Shown piece by piece: positions 16,222 to 26,257 of a DNA stretch of 64,000 bases; position 1 is the first letter of the stretch; the number at the start of each line of letters is the position of its first letter. The notes below the pieces were generated by a model. It was not told the origin of the DNA, did no database searches, and saw only the letters and a program-made list of their open reading frames with translations. A program made the position numbers and the translations under genes. Where the stretch lies: positions 1,302,001 to 1,366,000 of the forward strand of contig NZ_JAANOV010000001.1 in the NCBI RefSeq assembly GCF_011758745.1. Direction: 5' to 3'. The DNA is from Amycolatopsis granulosa. Its GTDB lineage: Bacteria > Actinomycetota > Actinomycetes > Mycobacteriales > Pseudonocardiaceae.

Positions 16222-16977
16222 TCACTCCGCGGTGAAGTCGTCCGGCTCGACGGCGTGCCCGGTGTGCTCGGAGACGAACCGGGCGGAGATGGTGTGCAGC
16301 TTGACGTTCTCCCGCTGGGACTGCCCGACCAAGAGCTGGAACGCCTCGTCGGCGGTGATCCGCCGGGCGGCCATCAGGATGCCCTTGGCCTGCTCGATGA
16401 CACCGCGGGTGCGCAGGGCCGTGCGCAGGTGCCGCACCTGTTCCTGGGTGCGCAGCGCGCGGCGGGACAGGTGCAGCACGGCATCGACCACCGTCGCGTA
16501 CAGCTCCAGGTACTTCTGGTCGACGTCGCGGAACCCGTGTTCACCGAAGCCGAACAGGTTGATCGCGCCCATCGCCTCGTCCCGCACCTGCAGCGGCGAG
16601 GCGAGGTAGCTCGCCACGCCGTGCCCGGCCGCGACCTCCACGAAGCCCGGCCACAGCTGCCGCGCGGTGCTCACTGCGACCCGGACCACCTGGCCCGTGC
16701 GCGCCGCGCGCAGGCAGGGCCCGTCGTCGTCGGCGTACTGGGCCTGGTCGATCAGGGCCGCGCGCTCGTCGGTCGCGGCGACGGACCGGGCACCGGTGCC
16801 GTCCAGCACGGTGATGGACGCCATGTCCGCCCCGGGCACCACCCGGACCACCTGCTCGCAGACCACGCGGAGCAGGACGCCGAAGTCGTCGGTGTTCCCG
16901 ACCGTGCCGGCCAGTTCCTCGAGGGCACTGGTCACCTCGTCCAGGTGCTCCAGCTGGCCCGCCACACCGTCGCTCAT
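16222..16977 (-). CDS. GAF-ANTAR domain protein (RNA-binding antiterminator type), second copy
   Basis: This 251-residue protein has a GAF domain (about residues 25-170, with ADMASITVLDG and ADDDGPCLRAARTGQVV) followed by an ANTAR domain (about 180-240, RTRGVIEQAKGILMAARRITADEAF). It is the classic two-domain form. The ATG is preceded by GGGAAGGA. Its paralogue at 14873-15607 is on the same strand with a STAS gene between them. It is probably a sensor-antiterminator; inputs are unknown. Confidence 0.87.
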   Translation of the reverse strand: MSDGVAGQLEHLDEVTSALEELAGTVGNTDDFGVLLRVVCEQVVRVVPGADMASITVLDGTGARSVAATDERAALIDQAQYADDDGPCLRAARTGQVVRVAVSTARQLWPGFVEVAAGHGVASYLASPLQVRDEAMGAINLFGFGEHGFRDVDQKYLELYATVVDAVLHLSRRALRTQEQVRHLRTALRTRGVIEQAKGILMAARRITADEAFQLLVGQSQRENVKLHTISARFVSEHTGHAVEPDDFTAE

Positions 16978-17098
16978 CGTGGTCCTTCCCTACCGCAGCC
17001 GACCGGGAACGAGCGGCGATGACAGCACCGGGCCCGCACCCGGTCGCTGTGTGCTCAACAACCCGGCCGATATTACCCGGCGCCGGCCGGTGCCCTGG

Positions 17099-18091
17099 TC
17101 AGATGGCCGCCGCCATCGCGTTCGCGGTCAGTTCCACCGAGCGCACCCGGTCGGCGACGTGCTGGGCGTGGTGGGCGAGGATCAGTTCGTCGGCCTGGGC
17201 TTCCGCGGCGAAATCCGCCAGGTAGGCGCGCACCTCGTCCGGGGTGCCGACCGCGGTGTAGCGGGTCATCGCCGCGAGGCCCCGGCCGCCGGGCGAGGCC
17301 AGGAACGCGTCGATCTCCGCGTCGGTGAAGTTGGCGCCCGCGCGGCCCTGCGACAGCATCGCCCGGGCGCGGGCGCGGTAGGCCACGGTCCGCTGGGCCT
17401 CGGCCTCGTCGTGGTCCTCGGCCGCGAACGCGTTCGCCCCGGCGATCACGTACGGCTCGGCCAGCTGCGCCGAGGGCTGGAACCGATCCCGGTACAGCGC
17501 GACGGCCTGGTGCAGGGCGTCCGGGGCGAAGTGCGACGCGAACGCGTACGGCAGCCCGAGCTGTGCGGCCAGCTGCGCCCCGAACAGCGACGACCCGAGG
17601 ATGTAGAGCGGCACCACGCCCTCGGCCCGCGGCACCGAGCGCACGCCGTGCACGGCCTTGCCGCTCAGGTACGCCTGTAGTTCCAGCACGTCCTGCGGGA
17701 AGGAGTCGGCGGAGGACGGGTCGCGCCGCAGCGCCACGGTGGTCTGCTGGTCGCTGCCCGGCGCGCGCCCGAGCCCGAGGTCGATCCGCCCGGGGAACAG
17801 CGTCTCCAGGGTGCCGAACTGCTCGGCGATCACCAGCGGCGAGTGGTTGGGCAGCATGATCCCGCCCGCGCCGAGGCGGATCGACGAGGTGTGCTCGGCG
17901 ACGTGCCCGATCAGCACGCTGGTCGCGCTGGAGGCGATGGAGGCCATGTTGTGGTGCTCGGCGTACCAGACCCGCCGGTAGCCGCTGCGCTCGGCGGCCT
18001 GCGCGAGCGCGACGCTGGCCGCGAAGCTCTCCCGCGCGGTCTGGCCGGGCGCGATCGGCGCGAGGTCCAGGACGGACAGGACTGGGGACAT
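17099..18091 (-). CDS. LLM class flavin-dependent oxidoreductase (MsnO8-like)
   Basis: This 330-residue protein is a luciferase-like monooxygenase of the MsnO8 type. It starts [20 protein letters not shown], has [37 protein letters not shown] and [16 protein letters not shown]. These are the flavin and substrate contacts of the fold. It is widespread in actinobacteria with no fixed substrate. AAAGGTGAG lies just before ATG 18091. It is separated from the upstream fgd gene by a strong hairpin, so it probably has its own promoter. Confidence 0.85.
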   Translation of the reverse strand: MSPVLSVLDLAPIAPGQTARESFAASVALAQAAERSGYRRVWYAEHHNMASIASSATSVLIGHVAEHTSSIRLGAGGIMLPNHSPLVIAEQFGTLETLFPGRIDLGLGRAPGSDQQTTVALRRDPSSADSFPQDVLELQAYLSGKAVHGVRSVPRAEGVVPLYILGSSLFGAQLAAQLGLPYAFASHFAPDALHQAVALYRDRFQPSAQLAEPYVIAGANAFAAEDHDEAEAQRTVAYRARARAMLSQGRAGANFTDAEIDAFLASPGGRGLAAMTRYTAVGTPDEVRAYLADFAAEAQADELILAHHAQHVADRVRSVELTANAMAAAI

Positions 18092-18194
18092 GACGGCTCA
18101 CCTTTTCTGCGTCACGGGTCGCGCGGCGCCGGAATCCTTCGATATATCGCTATTTCCCGAAATTACCCTCGCCGCCGCAGCGGCCGCACCATGA

Positions 18195-18225
18195 CACCGC
18201 TCACGGGCGCGGCCCGTGAGCGGTG
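18195..18225 (-). terminator. Terminator hairpin after fgd
   Basis: CACCGCTCACGGGC (18195-18208) pairs perfectly with GCCCGTGAGCGGTG (18212-18225) around a three-base loop. It lies seven bases after the fgd stop. No T-run follows, as is common in high-GC actinobacteria. Confidence 0.75.
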
Positions 18226-18231
18226 GGCACC

Positions 18232-19236
18232 TCAGGCCAGCGCGCGCAGGCGGGGCAGCACGTCCTCGGTGAACTGGGTGAGGAAACGCTCCTGATCGTG
18301 GCCGGGACCGTGGAAGACGAGGTGGTTCAGGCCGGCGTCCAGGTACGGCTTGATCTGCGCGACCGCCTCGTCCGGGTCGGACGCCACGATCCAGCGCTTG
18401 GCGACCTGCTCGATCGGCAGCTCGTCGGCCAGCCGTTCCATCTCCTCGGCCGAGGAAACCGAGTGCTTCTGCTCCGGCGTCAGCGACAACGGCGCCCAGA
18501 ACCGGGTGTTCTCCAGCGCGGTGGCGTGGTCGCGGTCGTAGGACATCTTGATCTCGATCATCTTGTCGATGCCCGCCACGTCCCGCTCCGCCGCGGCCGC
18601 CCCTTCGGCCACCGCCGGCATCAGCTTGTCGGTGTAGAGCTCCATGCCCTTGCCGGAGGTGCAGATGAACCCGTCACCCGCGCGGCCGGCGTACTTCGCG
18701 ACGACCGGGCCGCCCGCGGCCACGTACACCGGGACCGGCTGCTCGGGCCGGTCGTAGATCTTGGCGTTGACCAGCTGGTAGTACTCGCCGTCGAAGGAGA
18801 CGTCGTCGCTGGTCCACAGCTCGCGCATGAGCGAGATGGCCTCCCGCAGCCGGGCGAACCGCTCCTTGAACTCCGGCCACTCCCGCCCGGACACCGCGAT
18901 CTCGTTGAGCGCCTCACCGGTGCCCACCCCGAGGATGACCCGGCCGCCGGACAGCAACGACATCGTCGCGAACGCCTGCGCGATCACCGCCGGGTTGTAC
19001 CGGAACGTCGGAGTCAGCACGCTCGTGCCGATCTGCACCCGGCTGGTCCGCTCCCCGACCGCCGACATCCACGACAGGGCGAACGGCGCGTGCCCGCCCT
19101 CGTGCCGCCACGGCAGGAAGTGGTCCGACACCATCACCGAGTCCAGGCCCAGCTCCTCGGCCCGCACGGCGTACTCGACCAGATCGCGCGGACCGAACTG
19201 CTCCGCCGACGCCTTGTAGCCGACCTTCAGACCCAC
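18232..19236 (-). CDS. fgd: F420-dependent glucose-6-phosphate dehydrogenase
   Basis: This 334-residue protein matches mycobacterial Fgd closely along its whole length: [115 protein letters not shown] and [17 protein letters not shown]. It oxidises glucose-6-phosphate to phosphogluconolactone and reduces coenzyme F420 in the cytoplasm, feeding other F420-dependent enzymes. GTG 19236 follows GGAGG. It is a single-gene unit closed by a strong hairpin. It shows that the host makes F420. Confidence 0.95.
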   Translation of the reverse strand: MGLKVGYKASAEQFGPRDLVEYAVRAEELGLDSVMVSDHFLPWRHEGGHAPFALSWMSAVGERTSRVQIGTSVLTPTFRYNPAVIAQAFATMSLLSGGRVILGVGTGEALNEIAVSGREWPEFKERFARLREAISLMRELWTSDDVSFDGEYYQLVNAKIYDRPEQPVPVYVAAGGPVVAKYAGRAGDGFICTSGKGMELYTDKLMPAVAEGAAAAERDVAGIDKMIEIKMSYDRDHATALENTRFWAPLSLTPEQKHSVSSAEEMERLADELPIEQVAKRWIVASDPDEAVAQIKPYLDAGLNHLVFHGPGHDQERFLTQFTEDVLPRLRALA

Positions 19237-19398
19237 GTCTTGTCCTCCCTCACTGGTTGCTCCCCACCCAACCTACTGCGCCCGGGAGGAATTCCTCAGC
19301 CGCGCGGGTCCGGGAACTGGTCGTCGCGCCACTCCCCGGATGTGATCTTGGGCGCTCGGAGAACTCGCGGTGGACCGCGACGGCCTAGCGCGGCTCGC

Positions 19399-20208
19399 TC
19401 ACGGCAGGACCATCAGGCGGCGCGCCTGGACCACGGCCTCGTGGCGGGTGTGGGCGTCCAGTTTGCGCATGGCGGAGCCGAGATACGCCTTCACCGTCTC
19501 CCTGGACAGCGACAGGCGCTCCGCGACCTCGGCGTTCGTGCGGCCGAGGGCCACCTGGGCGAGCACGTCCATTTCCCGTGTGGACAGTCGCACGCGCGGC
19601 TCCGGCACCGGCCTGCCCTCGCCGAGTTCGACGAGTCGTTGCGCGGCGGCGTAGAGACGGCAGCGCGCCTCCGGGTCCGGCAGGCCACCGGCGATGGCCC
19701 GCAGCTCGGAGTGCACCGCCCGCAGCTCCTCGCGGGTGGCGCCCGGGGACAGCGAAGCCGCCCGGTCGGTCAGCTCGTCGCGGGCGGCCAGCTCGCGGGC
19801 CAGCCGCCTGCCGGACTCCATCAGCGCGTCCCGGACCCGGTCCCCGAAGGTCACCGGCCGCCGGACGGCCCCGTAGAGCACGCCGCGGCACCGGCCCGCC
19901 GTCTGCACCGGCACGGCGATGACCGACGCCAGCCCTTCGGCCAGCACCGGGCGGTCGTAGTCGTGGGTGATCGTGCGCGCGGAGCCGTAGTCGTTGACCG
20001 TGATCGGCCTGTTCTGCATCAGCACCCGGCCGCCCATACCGACGCCGGGCAGGACGTCCAGGTTGTGCAGTGCGGTGGTGCGGGTACCGACGAACCCGGA
20101 CAACCGCAGGCGGCCACCGGACACCTCACCGCCGAACACGACCGGCAGGCCCGCGGCGCGGGCGGCCCCGGCCAGCTCGACCTGCAGGACCGAGCGGGCG
20201 TCAGACAT
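19399..20208 (-). CDS. GAF domain LuxR-type transcription regulator
   Basis: This 269-residue protein has an N-terminal GAF-like sensor (about residues 10-150, with GVGMGGRVLMQNRPITVNDYG and ASVIAVPVQT) and a C-terminal LuxR helix-turn-helix: VRLSTREMDVLAQVALGRTN then NAEVAERLSLSRETVKAYLG. Regulators of this build often control catabolic genes for acyl or aromatic compounds. ATG 20208 has AGGAGG upstream. It is monocistronic, between fgd and an MFS gene. Its target is unknown. Confidence 0.85.
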   Translation of the reverse strand: MSDARSVLQVELAGAARAAGLPVVFGGEVSGGRLRLSGFVGTRTTALHNLDVLPGVGMGGRVLMQNRPITVNDYGSARTITHDYDRPVLAEGLASVIAVPVQTAGRCRGVLYGAVRRPVTFGDRVRDALMESGRRLARELAARDELTDRAASLSPGATREELRAVHSELRAIAGGLPDPEARCRLYAAAQRLVELGEGRPVPEPRVRLSTREMDVLAQVALGRTNAEVAERLSLSRETVKAYLGSAMRKLDAHTRHEAVVQARRLMVLP

Positions 20209-20294
20209 CGGCGTCCGTCCTCCTCGAACCACACCATCGTCGGTCGCCCCACGGTACCGGCGTACCCGGGGCACGTCGATACCGGCGGGGCACA

Positions 20295-20316
20295 GCTACC
20301 CCCGGACGGGGGTAGC
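20295..20316 (-). terminator. Terminator hairpin after the MFS gene
   Basis: GCTACCCCC (20295-20303) and GGGGGTAGC (20308-20316) form a 9-bp stem with a 4-base loop. It lies 16 bases past the stop of the MFS gene at 20332 and before the start region of the next gene on the same strand. Confidence 0.6.
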
Positions 20317-20331
20317 CGCCCGGCCCGGCCG

Positions 20332-21636
20332 TCACCCTCCCGCCGGGGCGGTGACCCGCTCGGCGCGCCCGCGCAGGTGCTCGGGTTCGGCGATGAACCG
20401 GGCGCCCACCACCGACAGCAGGCACAGCACCCCGCAGACCACGGCGATCGGCCAGGTCTGCCCGCCCGAGGCGGTGGTCAGCGCGGCCGCGACGAACGGG
20501 ATGCAGCCGCCGACGACCGCGCCCGCGATCTCCCGGGTGAACGTGACACCGGTGTAGCGGTAGCCGACGGGGAACAGCTCGGACATCATCGTCGCCTGCG
20601 ACGCCAGCGTCAGGTCGTTGCAGAGCGTGTAGAGCAGCACCAGTGCCGCCCAGATCACCACCGGTGTGCCGGTGTCGAGCAGGAAGAAGAACGGGTAGAA
20701 CAGCAGCGCCGCCGCGGTCGCGCCGGTGATCATCACCGGGCGGCGGCCGAACCGGTCGCACAGCCAGCCCGCGGTCGGCACGGTGACCACCTTGAGGGCG
20801 TTGGCGATGACGATGCCGAGCAGGCCGACCCAGGCCGCCGTGCCCACCCGCTTGGACAGGTAGCTCAGCGCGTAGACCGAGGGCAGGTAGCTGATCACGT
20901 TGGGCGCGACGGAGATCAGCATGCCGGGCAGGATCTTGCGCCCGGAGGTGGCGAACAACGCCCGCAGCGGCGCCCGGGTGCCGTGCCCGGCCGCCTTCGC
21001 GCGGGTGAATTCGGGGCTGTCGGGCACCCGCAGCCGCACGATGATCCCGGCGACGCCGACCAGGCAGCTGAGCAGGAACGGGATCCGCCAGCCGTAGCGG
21101 GCGAAGTCGGCATCCGACATCAGCGCCGAGGTCAGGAAGAACACCCCGGTCGCCACCAGCGAACCGACCGCGTTGCCCAGGGTCGGCGCGGCGGCGTTGA
21201 TGCCGCGCGCCCGGGTCGAGGCGTGCTCGGCGGACAGCAGCATCGCGCCCGCGTACTCGCCGCCCGCGCCCAGCCCCTGCACGACCCGCAGCAGCACCAG
21301 TGCCACCGGTGCGAACACCCCGGCGGTGGCGTAGCTGGGCAGCACCCCGATCAGCGTCGAGGCCACGGCCATCACCATCAGCGTCACGAACAGCATCGTC
21401 CGGCGCCCGACCCGGTCACCGAGGATGCCGATGATCACGCCGCCGACCGGCCGCGCGAAGAACCCGACGGCGAACGTGGCCAGCGACGACAGGGTCGCGA
21501 CGGCCGGATCGCCGGAGGGGAAGAACACCTGCGGCAGCACGAGGGCTGCGGCCGTGCCGTAGAGGGAGAAGTCGTACCACTCCAGCGCCGTGCCCACGGT
21601 CGAGCCGACCGTGGCCCGGCTGATTCCCAGTCTCAT
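20332..21636 (-). CDS. MFS transporter, metabolite:H+ symporter type
   Basis: This 434-residue membrane protein has twelve predicted helices and MHS-family signatures: GTALEWYDFSLYG at the N-terminus, GFFARPVGGVIIGILGDRVGRR between helices 2 and 3, and RVVQGLGAGGEYAGA. The family imports organic acids, betaines or aromatic acids with protons. It faces the two unrecognised proteins and shares with them a pair of inverted operator copies, so all are probably controlled by the LacI regulator at 23001. Confidence 0.9.
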   Translation of the reverse strand: MRLGISRATVGSTVGTALEWYDFSLYGTAAALVLPQVFFPSGDPAVATLSSLATFAVGFFARPVGGVIIGILGDRVGRRTMLFVTLMVMAVASTLIGVLPSYATAGVFAPVALVLLRVVQGLGAGGEYAGAMLLSAEHASTRARGINAAAPTLGNAVGSLVATGVFFLTSALMSDADFARYGWRIPFLLSCLVGVAGIIVRLRVPDSPEFTRAKAAGHGTRAPLRALFATSGRKILPGMLISVAPNVISYLPSVYALSYLSKRVGTAAWVGLLGIVIANALKVVTVPTAGWLCDRFGRRPVMITGATAAALLFYPFFFLLDTGTPVVIWAALVLLYTLCNDLTLASQATMMSELFPVGYRYTGVTFTREIAGAVVGGCIPFVAAALTTASGGQTWPIAVVCGVLCLLSVVGARFIAEPEHLRGRAERVTAPAGG

Positions 21637-21669
21637 CGCAGACCCTTCGTTGCGTCTGGGGAACGTCTA

Positions 21670-21760
21670 CATTAACGTTCATGTTGGCGACAGGCTACGA
21701 GTTCACTTTCGCCTAGGTCAAGGGATGGAGACCCAGTTTTGACTCCCATGAACGTTAATG
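21670..21760. promoter_or_regulatory. Pair of inverted LacI-type operators between MFS and gene 21739
   Basis: CATTAACGTTCATG (21670-21683) and CATGAACGTTAATG (21747-21760) are exact reverse complements, each with the CG-centred core TTAACGTTCA or TGAACGTTAA. Their centres are 77 bases apart. One is upstream of the MFS gene and the other overlaps the start region of the rightward gene. The LacI protein at 23001 is the obvious binder; DNA looping is possible. Confidence 0.8.
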
Positions 21761-22653
21761 GCACGGCGTTGTCGAAGTACAACCCGCTGGCGCGGGTGCT
21801 GTGCTTCGACACCTTCGACACCACCACCCACGGCTGGACCGAGCTGCTCGGCAACTACGACGGCCGCGGCGACCTGGACACGGTCGACGACCACATGCGC
21901 GACTTCCGCCCGCCGCAGCTGTCCTCGTGCTCGTTCTTCGACGTCGGCACACACGGGACGCTGAGCGGAAACTACGCCCTCAAGCTCGCGACCCGCCCCT
22001 ACCCCGGTCACACCGCCACCGGCATCCGGCGGCTGACCATGGCCGGCCGCGGCCGGGTCCGGATCGAGACGCACTTCGCGTTCAAGGCCGAGGCGACGGT
22101 GGGGCACGAGGCGCCGGCGTCGGTGGCCTGGGACGGCAACCGGCACCCGTCGGAGTCGCAGTTCGGCGCGTTCACGGTGGCTACCGACATCTGCTCGGAC
22201 GGCGGCGTGCGCTACCACAACGTCATCCGCTACCAGAACACCAACCTCGACGGCGAGATGACGAACCGCTGGATGTACCCGGTGGTGCCCGAGCCCACGC
22301 CCCGCGACCACCAGGAGGGCAAGTTCGCGCTGCCCTACGCCGCCGACTTCACCGCGCCCGACCCCGCCGACTGGCGGACCTTCGGCGAGCCGCTCGAGAT
22401 GTGCGTCAACGAGGTGCCCACCAAGATCAACTGGCACTACCTGCGGTGGGACATCGACACCAGCACGAGGTCCAATGTGGAGCTGCAGCTCAACGACCGG
22501 GTGATGGACATGCGCGATGTGCCGGTTCCGCTCTACCCCGACCGCTACGGCACGCTGGACAACCTGCTCAACTTCTACTTCTCCGTCCGCACGCACTGCG
22601 GTATCCGCAATTTCCTGTTCCTGGACTCGATCCTGATCTCGGTGGACTGGTGA
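21739..22653 (+). CDS. Unrecognised protein, possible beta-sandwich carbohydrate-related
   Basis: This 304-residue soluble protein has no motif I can assign firmly. It is rich in aromatic and beta-strand patterns (LCFDTFDTTTHGWTELLGNY, SGNYALKLATRPYPGHTATG, RVRIETHFAFKAEA, VELQLNDRVMDMRD), which suggests a concanavalin-like jelly roll with a final FLFLDSILISVDW strand. TTG 21739 has GGAG eight bases upstream; ATG 21748 is an alternative. An operator covers the first codons. It is coupled to a 107-residue protein and a LacI regulator and faces an MFS importer, so a role in handling a sugar or organic substrate is likely but unproven. Confidence 0.6.
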   Translation: MTPMNVNGTALSKYNPLARVLCFDTFDTTTHGWTELLGNYDGRGDLDTVDDHMRDFRPPQLSSCSFFDVGTHGTLSGNYALKLATRPYPGHTATGIRRLTMAGRGRVRIETHFAFKAEATVGHEAPASVAWDGNRHPSESQFGAFTVATDICSDGGVRYHNVIRYQNTNLDGEMTNRWMYPVVPEPTPRDHQEGKFALPYAADFTAPDPADWRTFGEPLEMCVNEVPTKINWHYLRWDIDTSTRSNVELQLNDRVMDMRDVPVPLYPDRYGTLDNLLNFYFSVRTHCGIRNFLFLDSILISVDW

Positions 22654-22661
22654 GGCACGAC

Positions 22662-22985
22662 ATGCGCTCGACGATGACGGCGGTCCTGGAACGCAACACG
22701 GTGGTCCGCGAGGACTTCGCGACCGAACCCTACGAGCTGCCCTGGGCGCAGGAGGCCCGGTTCTTCGTGCAGGCGCTCGAGGCGGACGGTCCGCTGACCT
22801 TCCGCACCGAGATCTCCCCCGACGGGCTGCACTGGTGCCCGCTGGACGACGCCGAGCACCGCATCGACTCCCCCGGCCTGATCAGCTGGCCGGTCCACGC
22901 GTTCGGGCAGTGGCTGCGGGTGCGCTGCACCGTGGGTCCCGGCGCGGCCGGCAAGCTGCGCATCTATCTTGTTGGCAAGGGTTGA
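22662..22985 (+). CDS. Unrecognised 107-residue protein coupled to gene 21739
   Basis: This small soluble protein has a beta-rich pattern: ARFFVQALEADGPLTFRTEI, SPDGLHWCPLDD, FGQWLRVRCTVGPGAAGKLR and a final IYLVGKG. It looks like a small beta-sandwich. ATG 22662 is preceded by GAGG; a GTG at 22650 in a GTGA overlap with the previous stop is the alternative. It is followed after 15 bases by the LacI gene. It may be a partner or second subunit of the preceding protein. No function is claimed. Confidence 0.6.
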   Translation: MRSTMTAVLERNTVVREDFATEPYELPWAQEARFFVQALEADGPLTFRTEISPDGLHWCPLDDAEHRIDSPGLISWPVHAFGQWLRVRCTVGPGAAGKLRIYLVGKG

Positions 22986-23000
22986 TCCGGAGGTCGGCTG

Positions 23001-24029
23001 GTGGTGCGCGCTCGGCGGGTCACGTTGCGTGACGTCGCGGACAGGCTCGGCCTGTCCGCGAACACGGTGTCCCGCGCGTTGTCGGGTAAGGACCAGGTCA
23101 GCGATGCCACCCGGGAGATGATCGTGGCCGAGGCGCGGCGGTTGGGCTACGTGCCCAACAGCCACGCCCGGTCGCTGGTCTCCGGGACCACGATGGTGCT
23201 CGCGCTGGTCATCACCAACCCGTCCAACCCGTTCTACGCCGCGCTGATCTCGGCGGTGGAACGGCAGTGCCGGCTCGCCGGGTACTCGGTGCTGCTGCTG
23301 GTCACCGAGGAGAACGAGGACAACGAGGAACGCGCGGTGCAGCAGCTGCTGCGCTTCGGCGTGGACGGCGTGCTGGCCGTGCCGATCCAGCAGCGGCCGG
23401 GCGCGTGGGCGGAGCTGACCGCCGCCGGGCTGCCGGTCGTACTGCTCAGCCGGGACATCCCCGAGCTGGGGTTCGACTTCGTCGGCACGGACGTCGAACA
23501 GGCGGTGGCCGACGCGGTGACGCGGGTGGCCGGGCCGGACCCGGGTCCGGCGTGGCTGTTCGAGGAGGACCTGGAGATCAGCACGGTCGCCGCGCGGATC
23601 GCCGGGTTCCGGCGCGCCCTCGGCGGCGATTCGCTGGTGCTGAAGGTGCCGGGCCACCGCACCCGGGACGCGGCGCTGCCGTGGCGCCCGGACGACGCCT
23701 ACCGGCTGGCGGCCGGGCTGATCACCCGGGAGCACCACCCGGAACTGGTGGTGACCGGCAACGACTACTTCGCGCTCGGCGTGTACAAGGCGATCCGGGA
23801 GTGCGGCCTGACGGTGGGCGGGGACGTGCGGGTGGTGGGCTACGGCGACCACCCGTTCGCCGCCTACCTGGAGCCGGGTCTGACCACGATCCGCCTGCCC
23901 GCGGACGACGTCGGCACCGCCGGTGTGGACCTGCTGCTGCGGCGCATCGCCGAACCGGACCGCCCCCGCGAGACGGTGCTGCTGAGCGCGACGCTGGTGG
24001 CACGCGATTCGGCGCCGGTGCCGGCCTGA
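23001..24029 (+). CDS. LacI-family transcription regulator
   Basis: This 342-residue regulator has VTLRDVADRLGLSANTVSRA as helix-turn-helix, the hinge LGYVPNSHARSLVSG, and a ligand domain with NPSNPFYAALISAVERQC and VTGNDYFALGVYKAIRECG. GTG 23001 is preceded by GGAGG at seven bases. It is the third gene of the rightward unit and most likely binds the inverted TTAACGTTCA operators at 21670-21760, controlling both itself and the MFS gene. The inducer is unknown. Confidence 0.9.
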   Translation: MVRARRVTLRDVADRLGLSANTVSRALSGKDQVSDATREMIVAEARRLGYVPNSHARSLVSGTTMVLALVITNPSNPFYAALISAVERQCRLAGYSVLLLVTEENEDNEERAVQQLLRFGVDGVLAVPIQQRPGAWAELTAAGLPVVLLSRDIPELGFDFVGTDVEQAVADAVTRVAGPDPGPAWLFEEDLEISTVAARIAGFRRALGGDSLVLKVPGHRTRDAALPWRPDDAYRLAAGLITREHHPELVVTGNDYFALGVYKAIRECGLTVGGDVRVVGYGDHPFAAYLEPGLTTIRLPADDVGTAGVDLLLRRIAEPDRPRETVLLSATLVARDSAPVPA

Positions 24030-24227
24030 TCTCGTCCCCGCCGTGGTCCCGCGCGTGCGACTGCCGTGGGCCGCGTCAGCGTCGCGATCTCCGGGGGCGT
24101 CGCCCGAGCGGATCGTCTGCTGATCCTTGCCCGGGCGCATGCCGCGCCGGGTGGTCACCCCGGGGCGTGTCCGGTTTCGGTGCGGTGCCGGGCGCGACGG
24201 GATGTCCCGGTGCTCGTGGACGCCGCC

Positions 24228-24233
24228 TAGGCT
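24228..24233 (+). promoter_or_regulatory. -10 box of a leaderless gene
   Basis: TAGGCT lies so that transcription should begin at the A of ATG 24240. No ribosome-binding sequence is present. This is the classic layout of leaderless actinobacterial messages. Confidence 0.6.
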
Positions 24234-24239
24234 GTGACC

Positions 24240-24650
24240 ATGGATCCACAGTCCGCCGGGTTGACCGCACTGAGCCGGGGGCTCGCCGGGTATCTCCGGG
24301 CCGTCGCCGCGGCCGTGGGTGTTCCGGCGGAGGCCACCTCGTTCGAGGTCAGCGACACCGTCACCGCCTACCTGGGGCTCAGCCGGCGGTGGCCGTCCCG
24401 GCCCGGCGAGGATCTCATGCTCGTGTGGAGCGAACGCAGCGGCTGGGCGGTCGCCGTGGAGACGGCGCCGGAGGAGGCGCCGCTGGTGCTCGCCTGGTTC
24501 GCGGGCGCCGAGGTGGTACCGGAGCCCGCCGCCGTCGCCAAGTTCGTCACCGGCGTGCTCGAGGCCGAGCGCTCCACCGCGGCGCAACCGGTGTTCGCCG
24601 TGGACGTGGGGCGCACGGAGCTCGCCGCGCGGCTGGCGCGCTACGCCTGA
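24240..24650 (+). CDS. DUF6292 family protein
   Basis: This 136-residue protein resembles the Pseudonocardiaceae family DUF6292: GLAGYLRAVAAAVGVPAEAT, then DTVTAYLGLSRRWPSRPGEDLML, WSERSGWAVAVETAPEEAPL and VLAWFAGAEVVPEPAAVAKFV. The family has no known function; members are often encoded near regulators. There is no Shine-Dalgarno and a TAGGCT box sits seven bases upstream, so it is probably leaderless; a GTG six bases earlier is possible. It converges with the DUF5994 gene, overlapping it by ten bases. Confidence 0.75.
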   Translation: MDPQSAGLTALSRGLAGYLRAVAAAVGVPAEATSFEVSDTVTAYLGLSRRWPSRPGEDLMLVWSERSGWAVAVETAPEEAPLVLAWFAGAEVVPEPAAVAKFVTGVLEAERSTAAQPVFAVDVGRTELAARLARYA

Positions 24651-25018
24651 GCGGGCGGCACCACGACCAGGGTGAAGCTGTCCCCCGCCGAGGTCGTCAC
24701 GTCCACGGTGTCCTGATCCGGCAGGAGATAACCGGCCAGCGGCGCGAGCGAACCGTGTCCGCCGAGGCGGCGAGCGGAGGGATCCCACGTCGTTCTCCGG
24801 TAGGCGATCCGGTCGATCGGCCCGAGACGGGCTGCCAGCACCGCGCGCAGTGCCGGCAGCTCCGTGGACAGGTCATGCGACCGGGGCCACCAAGCCCCGT
24901 CGACGTACCCCGGGGTGGGCGCCGTCGGGTTCTGGCTCGCTCGGAGCTTCAGCCGCGGCGGCCCGGCGGCCGTGACGGCCTTCGGGGTGGTGGTGCGAAC
25001 GTGCGGGCCCGACGACAT
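24641..25018 (-). CDS. DUF5994 family protein
   Basis: This 125-residue protein matches the actinobacterial DUF5994 pattern: PRLKLRASQN, then YVDGAWWPRSHDLSTELPAL, GPIDRIAYRRTTWDPSARRL and a C-terminal DTVDVTTSAGDSFTLVVVPP. Function is unknown. ATG 25018 has AGGAG at eight bases; a longer reading to 25156 has no such signal. Its end overlaps the convergent DUF6292 gene. Confidence 0.75.
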   Translation of the reverse strand: MSSGPHVRTTTPKAVTAAGPPRLKLRASQNPTAPTPGYVDGAWWPRSHDLSTELPALRAVLAARLGPIDRIAYRRTTWDPSARRLGGHGSLAPLAGYLLPDQDTVDVTTSAGDSFTLVVVPPAQA

Positions 25019-25185
25019 GCCGGTACTCCTGCCCCCGGCCCGGAACGGGCCGGCGTCGATGCCGAGAACGACCCCGGCTGACCCCCGGGTCCGATTCCTC
25101 TCGACACTGGGAACGCTACACCCTCCCGGGCCGGTCAGCGCCGTCCTGACCAGCATTTTTTCCGCAGGAGGCGGTGGGGTGCCGG

Positions 25186-26091
<906 letters not shown>

Positions 26092-26152
26092 GCCCCGAGT
26101 CTCGACCGCGCCACCGGCGCCCGCAAACGGCAACTCCCCGTTCGGCTGAAGA

Positions 26153-26257
26153 TCAGCGGCGGCCGAGCACCTGCCAGACCCCGCGACGGGCCAGCGCACG
26201 GTAGCCGTCCGGCACCTCGTCCCCTCCGGCCACCATCGCCGCGCGGACGGATGACAC
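26153..26257 (-). CDS. Possible 34-residue peptide upstream of the DivIVA-like gene
   Basis: GTG 26257 is preceded by GGAG at seven bases. The frame encodes VSSVRAAMVAGGDEVPDGYR and then a basic tail ending GVWQVLGRR before TGA at 26153. It lies 61 bases upstream of the DivIVA-like gene on the same strand. The codon use looks coding but the length is too short to judge. The rest of 26258-26587 shows no gene and probably holds the promoter of the next operon. Confidence 0.3.
   Translation of the reverse strand: MSSVRAAMVAGGDEVPDGYRALARRGVWQVLGRR

Noticed and set aside
18223-21675. Plus-strand open frame of about 1150 codons
   Set aside because: It runs antisense through fgd, the LuxR gene and the MFS gene, with Arg/Gln/Gly-rich filler.
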